Shown: positions 52,935 through 62,134, numbered from the stretch's first letter. The stretch is 64,000 nt of DNA from Paenibacillus paeoniae (GCF_003388735.1 NZ_QUBQ01000003.1:186001-250000); one strand, 5' to 3'. Notes: a model not told the origin generated them from the sequence alone. Numbers and translations are program-made.

Positions 52935-54497
52935 ATGACGATGACAGAGCCGTACGTACTCGAGATGCGGGGGATTTCCAAAGCGTTCCCCGGTGTACAG
53001 GCGCTAAGCGACGTTACGCTGAAGGTAAGGCCGGGAACTGTCCATGCGCTGATGGGGGAGAACGGAGCCGGGAAATCGACTCTGATGAAATGCTTGTTCG
53101 GCATTTACAAGCCGGATGAAGGAGAGATTGTACTGGATGGCCGCAAAGCGGCAATTAGCAGTTCCAGGGACGCGATTGCCAGCGGCATCTCCATGATTCA
53201 TCAGGAGCTTCATCCCGTGCAGCATCGCAGCGTGATGGAGAATATATGGCTCGGACGATTCCCGATGTTCTGGATGGGGCCATTTAGGCTGGTAAACGAA
53301 AAGCGGATGTATCAGGATACGTTGGACCTGTTCCGCGATCTGGATCTTGATATTGACCCCAAGGCCCGGACGGGCTCGCTGTCGGTATCGAAAATTCAGT
53401 CGCTGGAAATTGCCAAAGCAGTGTCATTCAACTCCAAAGTGATTGTTATGGATGAACCAACCTCCTCGCTGACTGGCAATGAAGTGGAGCAGCTATTTAC
53501 GATTATCAATCGCTTGCGCATGCGCGGTGTCTCCATCATCTATATCTCTCACAAAATGGAGGAGATTCTGCGCATTGCCGACGAGGTGACGATTATGAGA
53601 GATGGCTGTCTCATCGGCACGTGGCCTTCGACAGAGCTGACGACCGACCTGATTATTACCCGCATGGTAGGGCGGGACTTGAAGGAGAGATTTCCGCAGC
53701 GAACTCATACCCCTGGCGCTCCGCTGCTCAAGGTGGAGGGGCTGTGCTCGGTTAATCCGAAGTCATTCCAGGACGTCTCTTTCGAGCTGCGCCGCGGAGA
53801 AATATTGGGCCTTGGCGGACTGGTCGGCGCACAGCGAACGGAGCTGGTCGAGGCGCTGTTCGGCATGCGGGGCTTAGCCTCCGGCAAGCTAGTAATGGAT
53901 GGGAGACCAATACGGATCAAATCCCCGTCCGATGCGAAGCGGCACAATATTGCGCTGCTGACGGAGGAGCGGCGCGTGACCGGTATTTTCCCGGTATTGT
54001 CTGTCTATGAGAATACGATTATTGCTAACCTGGGCCGATATCGGAACCGCCTCGGGTTGCTGGATGAGCGAAAGGGCAGAGAGGAAGCGGAGCGCAATGT
54101 GGAGCTGCTGCGCACGAAGACTCCCTCGGTAAGTACGCTCATTCGCAATTTATCCGGCGGCAACCAGCAGAAGGTGCTGCTGGCGAGATGGCTGCTGACG
54201 GAGCCAGATATTCTGCTGCTGGACGAACCGACCAGGGGGATCGATGTCGGAGCCAAGTTCGAGATTTATACGATCATTGCAGGGCTTGCGAAGGAAGGGA
54301 AAAGCATCATCATGATCTCGTCTGAGATGCCGGAGCTGCTGGGTATGTCCGACCGAATTATGGTGATGAGCGAAGGACGGGTAACGGGCATTGTTGAAGG
54401 CAAAGGAGCTACGGAAGCGGAGATCATGCGCTTAGCCGCGCAGCAGCGCAGGACGGAGGCAAAGGGGAATAGCCATGAACTTACAATCCAATTTTAG
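52935..54497 (+). CDS. mglA: Sugar ABC transporter ATPase, MglA/RbsA type (two ATPase domains)
   Basis: A 520-residue tandem ATPase. The first domain has Walker A GENGAGKST, the LSVSKIQSLEIAKA signature and Walker B VIVMDEPTSSL. The second has the usual degenerate Walker A (GLGGLVGAQRTEL), LSGGNQQKVLLARWL and LLLDEPTRGIDVG. It powers the galactose-type importer. The end overlaps mglC by 23 bases. Confidence 0.95.
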   Translation: MTMTEPYVLEMRGISKAFPGVQALSDVTLKVRPGTVHALMGENGAGKSTLMKCLFGIYKPDEGEIVLDGRKAAISSSRDAIASGISMIHQELHPVQHRSVMENIWLGRFPMFWMGPFRLVNEKRMYQDTLDLFRDLDLDIDPKARTGSLSVSKIQSLEIAKAVSFNSKVIVMDEPTSSLTGNEVEQLFTIINRLRMRGVSIIYISHKMEEILRIADEVTIMRDGCLIGTWPSTELTTDLIITRMVGRDLKERFPQRTHTPGAPLLKVEGLCSVNPKSFQDVSFELRRGEILGLGGLVGAQRTELVEALFGMRGLASGKLVMDGRPIRIKSPSDAKRHNIALLTEERRVTGIFPVLSVYENTIIANLGRYRNRLGLLDERKGREEAERNVELLRTKTPSVSTLIRNLSGGNQQKVLLARWLLTEPDILLLDEPTRGIDVGAKFEIYTIIAGLAKEGKSIIMISSEMPELLGMSDRIMVMSEGRVTGIVEGKGATEAEIMRLAAQQRRTEAKGNSHELTIQF

Positions 54498-55494
54498 AGT
54501 GAAGGAATATGTGGCGCAGCGTGCTATTTTCATTGTACTGATTGCGCTTGTCGTCGGCATTGCGATAGCTGATCCCAACTTTTTGGCGTTCTCGACGCTC
54601 CGGGATATATTGCAGCAATCTTCAACGAGGTTAATTATTGCGCTGGGTGCAGCTTTCATTCTCATTACCGGCGGCGTTGACCTGTCAGCGGGGCGTGTTG
54701 TGGGACTGACTGCGGTCATCTCGGCATCGATGCTGCAGATTGATACGTATGCGAACCGCTTCTTTCCGGACTTGCCGCAGCTATGGGTCGGCATCCCGAT
54801 CGTTATCGGTATTGTGGCAGGACTTTTGGTGGGTTTAATTAACGGCATTATTATTGCCAAGCTGCATGTGCCGCCATTCATCGCAACGCTTGGTACAATG
54901 GTCGGCATCTATGGCGTCAACTCCATCTATTTCAATATGGATCCGAATCAGTCCCAGCCGATTGGCGGACTGCGCAAGGATTTTACGCAATGGGGCTCGG
55001 GCTATATTGATCTTGGAGGAGGTTACTCAATTCCGTATATCGTGCTGATCGCTATTGCGGTTGCTTCGATATGCTGGGTCATTTTCAACAAAACCCGTCT
55101 CGGCAAAAACATGTACGCTATTGGCGGCAATGTGCAGGCAGCGCATGTATCGGGTATTAACGTGGCGCGCAACCTGATTATGATCTATGCGATTTCCGGC
55201 GCACTGTACGGATTGGCTGGAGTGCTGGAAGCCGCGCGTACCGGCGGTGCAACAAACAATTACGGCAATATGTACGAATTGGATGCGATCGCAGCCTGCG
55301 TAGTTGGGGGCGTCTCGACGGCAGGCGGCATCGGGACAGTGCCGGGCGTGATGGCGGGGGTGCTTATCTTCGGCGTCATCAACTACGGTCTGACGTTCAT
55401 CGGCGTCAGTCCGTACTGGCAGCTCATCATCAAAGGCTTGATCATCGTATCAGCCGTCGCGTTCGATATACGCAAATACATGGCGAAGAAATAG
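54475..55494 (+). CDS. mglC: Sugar ABC transporter permease, MglC type
   Basis: A 339-residue permease with about eight to ten membrane segments and the CUT2 motifs ITGGVDLSAGRVVGLTAVI, LVGLINGIIIAKLHVPPFIA, TLGTMVGIYG, NKTRLGKNMYAIGGN and GGVSTAGGIGTVPGV. It completes the MglBAC importer. AAAGGGGAA lies just upstream, inside mglA. A perfect terminator follows. Confidence 0.94.
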   Translation: MNLQSNFRVKEYVAQRAIFIVLIALVVGIAIADPNFLAFSTLRDILQQSSTRLIIALGAAFILITGGVDLSAGRVVGLTAVISASMLQIDTYANRFFPDLPQLWVGIPIVIGIVAGLLVGLINGIIIAKLHVPPFIATLGTMVGIYGVNSIYFNMDPNQSQPIGGLRKDFTQWGSGYIDLGGGYSIPYIVLIAIAVASICWVIFNKTRLGKNMYAIGGNVQAAHVSGINVARNLIMIYAISGALYGLAGVLEAARTGGATNNYGNMYELDAIAACVVGGVSTAGGIGTVPGVMAGVLIFGVINYGLTFIGVSPYWQLIIKGLIIVSAVAFDIRKYMAKK

Positions 55495-55506
55495 CTGCTT
55501 ACGTGC

Positions 55507-55551
55507 AAAGGCGTCCAGCCGTCGATTAAACGACGGCTGGACGCCTTTTTT
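55507..55551 (+). terminator. Terminator of the mgl operon
   Basis: A perfect 18-pair stem (55507-55524 with 55531-55548) with an ATTAAA loop and a T run. Confidence 0.93.
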
Positions 55552-55650
55552 AGCTCTGCGCCAGTGCAGGTGAACCGGCTTTTTGGATAGTGGGTGATTC
55601 TCGGCCAATTTGATAGCCCCTGCGTCGCTGAGCAGAATCGCCGATTGGAT

Positions 55651-55726
55651 CGAAATAGCGTTGCGTGACACAACTAAATGGTCAAAAACGTGGAAGTGGG
55701 CGAAATAGTGTTGCGTGACACAACTA
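55651..55726. repeat. Two copies of a 26-base intergenic repeat
   Basis: At 55651-55676 and 55701-55726 the same 26 bases occur with one difference (CGAAATAG-C/T-GTTGCGTGACACAACTA). Each copy contains the inverted repeat GTTG...CAAC. They look like short interspersed palindromic repeats. The surrounding 55552-55906 has no gene. Confidence 0.7.
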
Positions 55727-55906
55727 TGATTAGAGGGTCGCTGAGAGAGTAAATAACGGGATAAGGCACCGCTCCCTCTATAGGCCTCGTCTCATTACTT
55801 GGATGAGGGCAGGGGAGCGGTGCCATGTGTTTCAGCCACAATAGTCAGTGGCGGCAACCAGAAACGATCGATCCAATAGTGAGGAGAGAAACGAGTTGCT
55901 TTCTCC

Positions 55907-57145
55907 CTACTCTTCGTAGCGGCGAAGCGCAATAACCGCGTTATGTCCGCCGAAGCCGAAGGAATTGGACAAGCCGATGGTAAGTTCGGCTTGCCGCGCC
56001 ACATTCGGCACATAGTCCAGATCACAAGCCGGATCAGGCGATTCCTGATTGATCGTCGGCGGAATGATGCCTTCTTGCAGACTCTTCACCAGCGCGATCG
56101 CTTCCGCGCCGCCCGCCGCGCCGAACATATGGCCAATCATGGACTTGTTGGCCGTCACCGGAATGCTGCGGGCATGCTTGCCGAACAGTCGCTTGATGGC
56201 GGCAGTCTCGGAGCGGTCGCCAAGCTCCGTGCTGGTAGCATGGGCGCTGATGACATCGATTTCCTCCGGCTGCAGCTCGGCACTGCGAAGCGCTTGCTTC
56301 ATCGCGAGGTAGGCGCCTGTTCCTTCCGGATGGGTGGCGACCATATGGTATGCATCGGAGCTGGCGCCATAGCCGATCACCTCGGCATGGATACGAGCAC
56401 CTCTTTGCAGAGCGTGGGACAGCGACTCCAAGATGACGATACCGGCACCCTCGCCCATTACGAAGCCATCGCGTCCGGAATCGAACGGCCTGCTGGCTCG
56501 CGTCGGATCGTCATTGCGCGTCGACAGCGACGTTGCATTGCCGAAGCTGGCGAGAGAGATGTCAGTGATAGCCGCTTCCGCACCCCCTGCAACGACGGCA
56601 TCGGCTTCCCCGGAGCGGATCAAGCGCCAAGCTTCGCCGATTGCCGTATTGCCGATCGAGCAAGCCGTGACGGGAGACAGCGTTGGGCCGGTGAAGCCGT
56701 ACCGGATACTAATTGTAGCTGCAGCCATATTAGAAATAAGCATCGGTACGAGCGTAGGACTGACGCGCTCCGGCCCTCTCTCCGTCAGCACCTTGGCTTG
56801 TTCGAGCAGCGTCCCGATGCCGCCAATGCCAGAGCCGACATATACACCGATGCGCTCTTTGTCCGCCTGATTGAGGTCCAGCCCCGAGTCCAATAACGCA
56901 TCCTCTGCAGCCGCAAGGGCGAATTGGGTAAAGCGGTCCATCCGCCGCGCTTCTTTGCGGCCGAAGCGTCCCTCTGCATCGAAGTCCTTTACGAGTCCGG
57001 CAATTTTGGTTTTATGTCTGGAGGTGTCGAAGGCATCAATGACGCCAATACCCGACTCACCCCGAATCAATCGCTGCCAAAAGGTTTCTGTGTCGTTGCC
57101 GAGCGGCGACAGCACACCCATTCCAGTAATAACGACTCTCTCCAT
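55907..57145 (-). CDS. fabF: 3-oxoacyl-[acyl-carrier-protein] synthase II (FabF type)
   Basis: A 412-residue thiolase-fold enzyme with AAGGAGGAGGAG before ATG 57145. The catalytic triad is visible: the Cys in TACSIGNTAIGEAWRLI, the His in SAHATSTELGD and the second His in NKSMIGHMFGAAGG. It condenses malonyl-ACP with acyl-ACP in fatty acid chain elongation. It stands alone, without acpP or fabD, so it is a second or specialised copy rather than the housekeeping one. A divergent MmyB-like regulator is the likely controller. Confidence 0.92.
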   Translation of the reverse strand: MERVVITGMGVLSPLGNDTETFWQRLIRGESGIGVIDAFDTSRHKTKIAGLVKDFDAEGRFGRKEARRMDRFTQFALAAAEDALLDSGLDLNQADKERIGVYVGSGIGGIGTLLEQAKVLTERGPERVSPTLVPMLISNMAAATISIRYGFTGPTLSPVTACSIGNTAIGEAWRLIRSGEADAVVAGGAEAAITDISLASFGNATSLSTRNDDPTRASRPFDSGRDGFVMGEGAGIVILESLSHALQRGARIHAEVIGYGASSDAYHMVATHPEGTGAYLAMKQALRSAELQPEEIDVISAHATSTELGDRSETAAIKRLFGKHARSIPVTANKSMIGHMFGAAGGAEAIALVKSLQEGIIPPTINQESPDPACDLDYVPNVARQAELTIGLSNSFGFGGHNAVIALRRYEE

Positions 57146-57270
57146 TCAGTCTCCTCCTCCTTGGTTTGTTTCCTGAATTGAACCTAGTGTGTCATAGATG
57201 TTATCCTATTACCAGTTTTCGTTTATACTAGTATTAATAGCACTATGATAATAGCTTGGAGGAATACACC

Positions 57271-58155
57271 ATGAATTCTGAAGCGAGACTGCATGCCTTA
57301 TCCGAGTTTCTAAAAACCAAGCGTGCGATGCTTCGTCCGGAGTCGTTCGGCATGATAGCAGGGTCCCGAAGAAGAACGCCGGGGTTGAGGCGGGAAGAGG
57401 TCGCCCAGCTTGCCGATGTCAGCTTGACCTGGTATACATGGCTGGAGCAGGGGAGAGATATTCGCGTATCTCCATCCGTCTTGAACAGTGTAGCCAAAGC
57501 GTTACAGCTTAATGAGGATGAGCGGAAATATATGTTGACCTTGGCGTTGGAGTCAGACAACGAGCAGCCGGAGCCGGACATCGCATCTCCTGCCGTCCCA
57601 TCGTCGCTAAAGTATATTATTGATGAGCTGAGGCATTGCCCGGTGATTGTATCGGATCGTCGCTGCGGAATCGTGGGCTGGAATGACGCGGCAGCCTATG
57701 TCTTTCTGGATTTCGCTGAAGTGCCGATAAACGAGCGGAATATGGTTAAGCTGCTTTTTGCCAGAAAAGAGCTTCGCAGGCTTGCCGCCAATTGGGAGCA
57801 ATTTGCGGGCGGCTTCCTTGCGATGTTCCGTTCTTATTACGGCCAATACGTCAAGGACGAATGGTACGAACAATTTATAAGCGAGATGAAAGCCGGCTAT
57901 CCGGACTTCACAAGATTATGGGAGCATAGCGGGGTTAGCTACGCACCTGAGGTTTCTCTTGAATTTCGCCATGCTCAAGCGGGGAAGATGCTGTTCCATT
58001 TGACTTCCATGCAGGCACAGGGCAGCTCGGAGCTGCGTTGCAGCATCTACACACCGGCGCCGGGTTCGGCAACAGAATCCAAGTTAAGACAGCGGCTGGC
58101 TCGCAAAGAAAGCTACGGTAGCCATGATCAGCAGCATGACCCCGGTGAACAATAA
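57271..58155 (+). CDS. XRE family regulator with MmyB-like ligand-binding domain
   Basis: ATG 57271 follows GGAGGAA by seven bases. The 294-residue protein has an N-terminal HTH of the MmyB/XRE type (RRRTPGLRREEVAQLADVSL and TWYTWLEQGRDI) and a C-terminal MmyB-like PAS-related domain (VSDRRCGIVGWNDAAAYVFL, FAGGFLAMFRSYYGQYVKDE). Structures of MmyB relatives have shown a bound fatty acid. Divergent placement next to fabF makes regulation of that gene by an acyl ligand a reasonable inference. Confidence 0.9.
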   Translation: MNSEARLHALSEFLKTKRAMLRPESFGMIAGSRRRTPGLRREEVAQLADVSLTWYTWLEQGRDIRVSPSVLNSVAKALQLNEDERKYMLTLALESDNEQPEPDIASPAVPSSLKYIIDELRHCPVIVSDRRCGIVGWNDAAAYVFLDFAEVPINERNMVKLLFARKELRRLAANWEQFAGGFLAMFRSYYGQYVKDEWYEQFISEMKAGYPDFTRLWEHSGVSYAPEVSLEFRHAQAGKMLFHLTSMQAQGSSELRCSIYTPAPGSATESKLRQRLARKESYGSHDQQHDPGEQ

Positions 58156-58199
58156 AAAAATGACGAGCCAGACTGCAATCAGTCGGCACGTCATTTTTT
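58155..58199. terminator. Terminator after the MmyB-like regulator gene
   Basis: AAAAAATGACG pairs with CGTCATTTTTT, with an inner GCC/GGC and GACTG/CAGTC; usable on both strands. Confidence 0.85.
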
Positions 58200-58276
58200 G
58201 CTGAAATGTAACTTACACACGTAAGCAGATCCCGCTGCTTATTGGAATAACAGTAGTGATAGAAAAGCTGTACTAC

Positions 58277-58726
58277 TTAACGAATTTGGCCGCGAATCTC
58301 TCCGTCCGGATTCTGTCGAGTATGCACGTTCACATAAGCATTGCCGCGCTCGAACTCGCGAATCAGGCGGCGAATCGAAGATCCGGCCAAAGGTCCTACA
58401 AGATCGCTGTCTCGTAATGTGCCGGTAATGACACCGCGTCTGAACGATATGCCTTGATTGTTCGGGCCGAACAGGAACGCGACGACAGGGCCGTTCTCGC
58501 CCGGGCGTCCCAAATGGATATGGGCGGCAGTAGCTCGTCTGATATTCCGAAGGACAAGCCGGAATCTAAGGCGGCGATTGCGTCTGTTCCCGTTATTGCG
58601 ATCTTCTTCATTGCGGTTATTGCCATTGCGCCGTTCGATTTCACGGAAAATCACATTGCCGGAAGCGTTCGTACGTACAGGCGGCACTTCATTCCGTCCC
58701 CTAAGGAAGGCTCTGAAGGTTGCGAT
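58277..58726 (-). CDS. CHRD domain protein with no normal start codon
   Basis: The family pattern is clear: FRAFLRGRNEVPPVRT, AHIHLGRPGENGPVVAFLF and NVHTRQNPDGEIRGQI. The only in-frame ordinary start, GTG at 58687, would cut off the first conserved strand, which continues upstream to about 58717. AAAGGAGG (58735-58742) lies exactly eight bases before an in-frame ATC at 58724-58726, where a start would be expected; an in-frame TGA lies at 58748. Either ATC is used, or the start has mutated, or there is a sequencing error. CHRD is a secreted-type fold of unknown activity; no signal peptide is seen. From 58726 the product has 149 residues. Confidence 0.75.
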   Translation of the reverse strand: MATFRAFLRGRNEVPPVRTNASGNVIFREIERRNGNNRNEEDRNNGNRRNRRLRFRLVLRNIRRATAAHIHLGRPGENGPVVAFLFGPNNQGISFRRGVITGTLRDSDLVGPLAGSSIRRLIREFERGNAYVNVHTRQNPDGEIRGQIR

Positions 58727-58847
58727 AGGACACTCCTCCTTTGCGGTTCATACTGTAGCGTATTCACCAGCAAGCGGAGCATCCTGTTTTCCTGTACCCG
58801 AGGCGTGAATGGATTTTCATAGATTGTGTAAACGAAACACCATGCAG

Positions 58848-60320
58848 CTACTGGACTAAAGTTTCCGGATCAGTGTAGACATTGTTCACTAGCATCTGAA
58901 ATTTCAAGTGCGTTCCCGTGCTTTGGCCAGTCGAGCCTATAGTTCCAATTTGCTGTCCTTGTTTCACTTCCTCACCCGCTTGTACAACAATATCACTCAA
59001 ATGGCTGTACACCGATTGGACATCAGCGGCATGAGATATGACGATTTGGTTGCCTTCTGCGCTTCCATATCCGGCTATCCCAATGACGCCATCTGCCGCG
59101 GCATATACCGGAGTCCCCTCTTCATTGATAATTTCAATGCCATTGCTGGTCTGCGTTTCATTCTTGCTTATCTTTTTCGTATCGCCAAAATGCAATGCAA
59201 TGCGACCTTCCGCCGGGAGAATATACGAGTCGCTCGCTAAAGCATATGGAGGCTCGGCATCTTGCGAGTTGCTGTCTGAAGCCGGCTGTTGCTTGGCGTG
59301 AATCGTCACACCGGAGAAAATAGCGATGGAGAAAACAGCAACAATAATAGCAGCTTTTATGGTAAAAGCAGGTTTCTTTTTCATGGCGATCATGGTAACT
59401 CTCCTTTTTATAAGTTTGGTTTTTCCCGAGATAAAGGGAATTAACGCATTTTGTCTGGAAGATGGCATTAACTCAAGCACTTTAATCATAGCGCTGCCGT
59501 AGCTTTTTTTATCAACCATGCCAGTAGCCAAGGCGTCACAAGACAGTTCTTGATCTTCCCGCATTCTGAGCCAAGCGAGCCACATGAACGGGTTGAACCA
59601 ATGCAAGAGGAGGAGTAACGTCATAAGTCCATTCCAAAATGCATCCCTTCTTCGGATATGGATAAGCTCATGCAGCAAGATGCATGTCCAATCTTCCTTA
59701 TCCAATTGGCCGATCATGCGGGCAGGGATAAGTATTTTAGGCCTCCACCAGCCATAAGTGGCAGGCGTTGAGATGTGAGCTGTCATTTGAAGCTCCACAC
59801 GCATCCCTATATTCAACTGCTTCTTGCATGCGGTTAGCCATTCCAATAGGATAGGCGGCACCTCTACGGGTTTTTCAGAGGCCAGCATCCGTCTCCATTT
59901 GAAATAGATATAGCCAAAGATAAGCATGAGGATGCCAACACCGGCGAGCCATACGTGGAGCAGCACATCCTTCCAGAGAATCGCTTTGGACTGATAATTT
60001 GTCGCTGGCTGTGATGCCATCACACTTTGATTATACGGAGCGTCCTGCGCAGCATCTACGATGCGTCCATCGTAAAGGCCTATACCGCCTTCTTGAAACG
60101 CGCCCACAGGGAAAGACAAACTTATAAAATCTACAGACGGAACCCAGGGAGAAAGAAAACGAATCAGCATGACGAGCCATAAGAAATAGAATATCCTGGC
60201 GGAAATCTGATAGCGCAGCAAACTTCTTGCGGTCATGAGAATGAGTGTGGCAAGCACGGCTGCCGGAGTAGCAGCCAGCGTCCAGTTGAATAAGTCAGCG
60301 AGCAGGAAGGGAACTCCCAT
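58848..60320 (-). CDS. BlaR1-type M56 metallopeptidase with degenerate M23 domain
   Basis: A 490-residue protein. About four membrane segments surround the M56 zinc protease motif LLHELIHIRRRD (HExxH) and a downstream REDQELSCDALAT. After a further membrane segment (about 325-345) comes an extracytoplasmic LytM/M23-like domain (GTPVYAAADGVIGIAGYGSA, GEEVKQGQQIGTIGSTGQST). In that domain the zinc ligands are lost: the HxGxD motif reads SNGIEI and the final HxH reads THLKF. It probably senses or binds peptidoglycan rather than cutting it. It follows BlaI by six bases; signal binding would activate the M56 part to cleave BlaI. Confidence 0.88.
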   Translation of the reverse strand: MGVPFLLADLFNWTLAATPAAVLATLILMTARSLLRYQISARIFYFLWLVMLIRFLSPWVPSVDFISLSFPVGAFQEGGIGLYDGRIVDAAQDAPYNQSVMASQPATNYQSKAILWKDVLLHVWLAGVGILMLIFGYIYFKWRRMLASEKPVEVPPILLEWLTACKKQLNIGMRVELQMTAHISTPATYGWWRPKILIPARMIGQLDKEDWTCILLHELIHIRRRDAFWNGLMTLLLLLHWFNPFMWLAWLRMREDQELSCDALATGMVDKKSYGSAMIKVLELMPSSRQNALIPFISGKTKLIKRRVTMIAMKKKPAFTIKAAIIVAVFSIAIFSGVTIHAKQQPASDSNSQDAEPPYALASDSYILPAEGRIALHFGDTKKISKNETQTSNGIEIINEEGTPVYAAADGVIGIAGYGSAEGNQIVISHAADVQSVYSHLSDIVVQAGEEVKQGQQIGTIGSTGQSTGTHLKFQMLVNNVYTDPETLVQ

Positions 60321-60326
60321 TACAGA

Positions 60327-60698
60327 CTACTCCTTCTCATTCAAAATGCGTTTAAGCTCTTGAATTTCTTCTTTCGTAAGCTGTTCATCCTCCAGGAAAT
60401 GAATAAGCATGGGGGCAGGCGCCCCTTTGTAAAACCGCTGCAAAAATGACTTGCGCTCTGAACGGTAGCATTCATCCTCGGACAGGGCAGGGGAGTAATA
60501 ATAGGTTTTTCCCTCCGCTACAAATGAGACGGCTCCCTTTTTCAATAATCTGCTGATGAGCGCTTTGATCGTCTTCGGCATCCAGGCCTTGTCGTCTTCA
60601 AGCGTCTCAATGACTTCCTGTGCAGTGATAGGGGATTTGCGCCATAATACGGTCATGACCTCCCACTCCGCCTCGGAGATGGATGGAATTTTGCGCAT
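60327..60698 (-). CDS. BlaI/MecI family transcriptional repressor
   Basis: A 123-residue winged-helix repressor (ISEAEWEVMTVLWRKSPITA, KTIKALISRLLKKGAVSFVA, GKTYYYSPAL) with a helical dimer part. It is encoded ahead of the BlaR1-type protease and under the two dyads at 60723 and 60746, to which it should bind. No beta-lactamase gene is adjacent, so the regulated output is probably elsewhere or is the operon itself. Confidence 0.93.
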   Translation of the reverse strand: MRKIPSISEAEWEVMTVLWRKSPITAQEVIETLEDDKAWMPKTIKALISRLLKKGAVSFVAEGKTYYYSPALSEDECYRSERKSFLQRFYKGAPAPMLIHFLEDEQLTKEEIQELKRILNEKE

Positions 60699-60722
60699 GC
60701 TGAAACGCTCCTTTCAAAATGA

Positions 60723-60759
60723 ATTACACGTGTAATCCTTAATAGATTACATCTGTAAT
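60723..60759 (-). promoter_or_regulatory. Two BlaI-type operator dyads
   Basis: ATTACACGTGTAAT (60723-60736) and ATTACATCTGTAAT (60746-60759) both fit TACA-NN-TGTA, with centres 23 bases apart, just upstream of the BlaI-family gene. Confidence 0.85.
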
Positions 60760-60879
60760 CGTATGTTGTCAACTTCTGTAATTATAGATTCATAATCGTT
60801 GTGACTCCGTCCCTTTTTATTCGCGTGATTCAGAAGGTATAATGGTGTAGATATCATATAAGCTGGAAGGAGAATCGTT

Positions 60880-61803
60880 ATGAAGTATAGACGTTTGGGC
60901 AGTACGGGGCTGCATGTGTCGGTTATCGGCATCGGAACCTGGCAGTTCGGCGGAGAGTGGGGCCGCGAATACACGCAAGCGGAAGCAGATGCAATTCTGG
61001 ATAAAGGGCATGAGCTCGGCATCAATCTGATCGACACGGCGGAATGCTACGGCGATCACCTGTCGGAGAGCTTGATTGGCGATTATTTGAGCCGGAGAAA
61101 TCGCGAGGATTGGATCGTCGCGACCAAGTTCGGCCATCACTTCCATAACCTTTTCACGCGTACAGACGTGTATGATGCTGCTGGTGTAACCGCTCAGCTC
61201 GACGCTTCGCTGAAGGCGCTGAAGCTGGATTACATTGATCTGTATCAATTCCATTCCGGGCCGGATGTCGCATTCGATAATGATGAGCTTTGGACGACGC
61301 TGGACAAGCAGGTTCAAGCGGGTAAAATTCGTTTCCTCGGTACGTCGATCGGCAAAAATAACAATTTGCATCAAACCGATGCGTCAACAAGCGTGAATTC
61401 TCGTACGATTCAGGTCGTGTACAACCGCTTGGACCGCAATCCGGAGGAGGAGGTCTTCCCGTCCTGTGAACGCCAGGATCTTGGTGTACTTGCCCGCGTA
61501 CCGCTTGCGAGCGGATACTTAAGCGGCAAATACAAACCGGGCGCGGTATTCGCAAATAATGATGTGCGCCATCGCCATGATGCCGAAGCGACACGCCAGA
61601 GGCTGGAGGAAGTGGAGCGTATCGCCCGCGAGGAAGTGCCTGCCGGTGTAGATATGGCGAGCTGGGCGCTGGCATGGTGTCTGAAGCATCCGGCAGTAAC
61701 GACTGTTATTCCAGGCTGCAAGGACCCGGCTCAAGTCGAATCCAATGCGCGCGCAGCAGAACTTCTGACGGAGCCTCATCAGCAAGACGTGGCCGGCAAA
61801 TAA
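60880..61803 (+). CDS. Aldo/keto reductase
   Basis: A 307-residue TIM-barrel oxidoreductase with the catalytic tetrad: D in LIDTAECYG, Y of the same motif, K in VATKFGHH and H in YQFHSG. The NADPH-binding C-terminal part has VIPGCKDPAQVESN. It reduces carbonyls, substrate unknown. ATG follows AAGGAGAATCGTT. It is transcribed away from the BlaI operon and ends at its own terminator. Confidence 0.93.
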   Translation: MKYRRLGSTGLHVSVIGIGTWQFGGEWGREYTQAEADAILDKGHELGINLIDTAECYGDHLSESLIGDYLSRRNREDWIVATKFGHHFHNLFTRTDVYDAAGVTAQLDASLKALKLDYIDLYQFHSGPDVAFDNDELWTTLDKQVQAGKIRFLGTSIGKNNNLHQTDASTSVNSRTIQVVYNRLDRNPEEEVFPSCERQDLGVLARVPLASGYLSGKYKPGAVFANNDVRHRHDAEATRQRLEEVERIAREEVPAGVDMASWALAWCLKHPAVTTVIPGCKDPAQVESNARAAELLTEPHQQDVAGK

Positions 61804-61824
61804 GAGTTAGTTACGAAGATGACA

Positions 61825-61872
61825 AGAAGCTCTTGATTCCTTATGCATGAAGGAATTGGAGGGCTTCTTTTC
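61825..61872 (+). terminator. Terminator after the aldo/keto reductase gene
   Basis: AGAAGC-T-CT-TG-ATTCCTT pairs with AAGGAAT-TG-GAG-GGCTTCT (internal mismatches) followed by a T-rich run. The rest of 61873-62134 holds no gene. Confidence 0.75.
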
Positions 61873-62134
61873 TTTTTGCAAATCGGCCATACGGATAAAT
61901 TCATAGACTTTCTTCGCGAATTAATTGCAGAGCTAACCGGACTGCCGAACGCTTTTCATAATCGAAAATGCCCTGGGCACCTTCATATAGCTTAGGTCAA
62001 TCAGACACTTCTGGTTGGCCTTTTTGGACAGGGTGCCAGAGACTCATTTTTTTCGGTGGAAATCGATAATTTATGCTATATTTGGGTTGATATGCCGCTA
62101 TAAAGAAGATCAATAGATGGTTAAGGGGGCTTAT

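Noticed and set aside
55651..55726. CRISPR array
   Set aside because: Only two copies, a 24-base interval, and no cas genes.
55943..56896. A 317-residue plus-strand ORF antisense to fabF
   Set aside because: Frame shadow of the conserved FabF gene; composition is unlike a protein.
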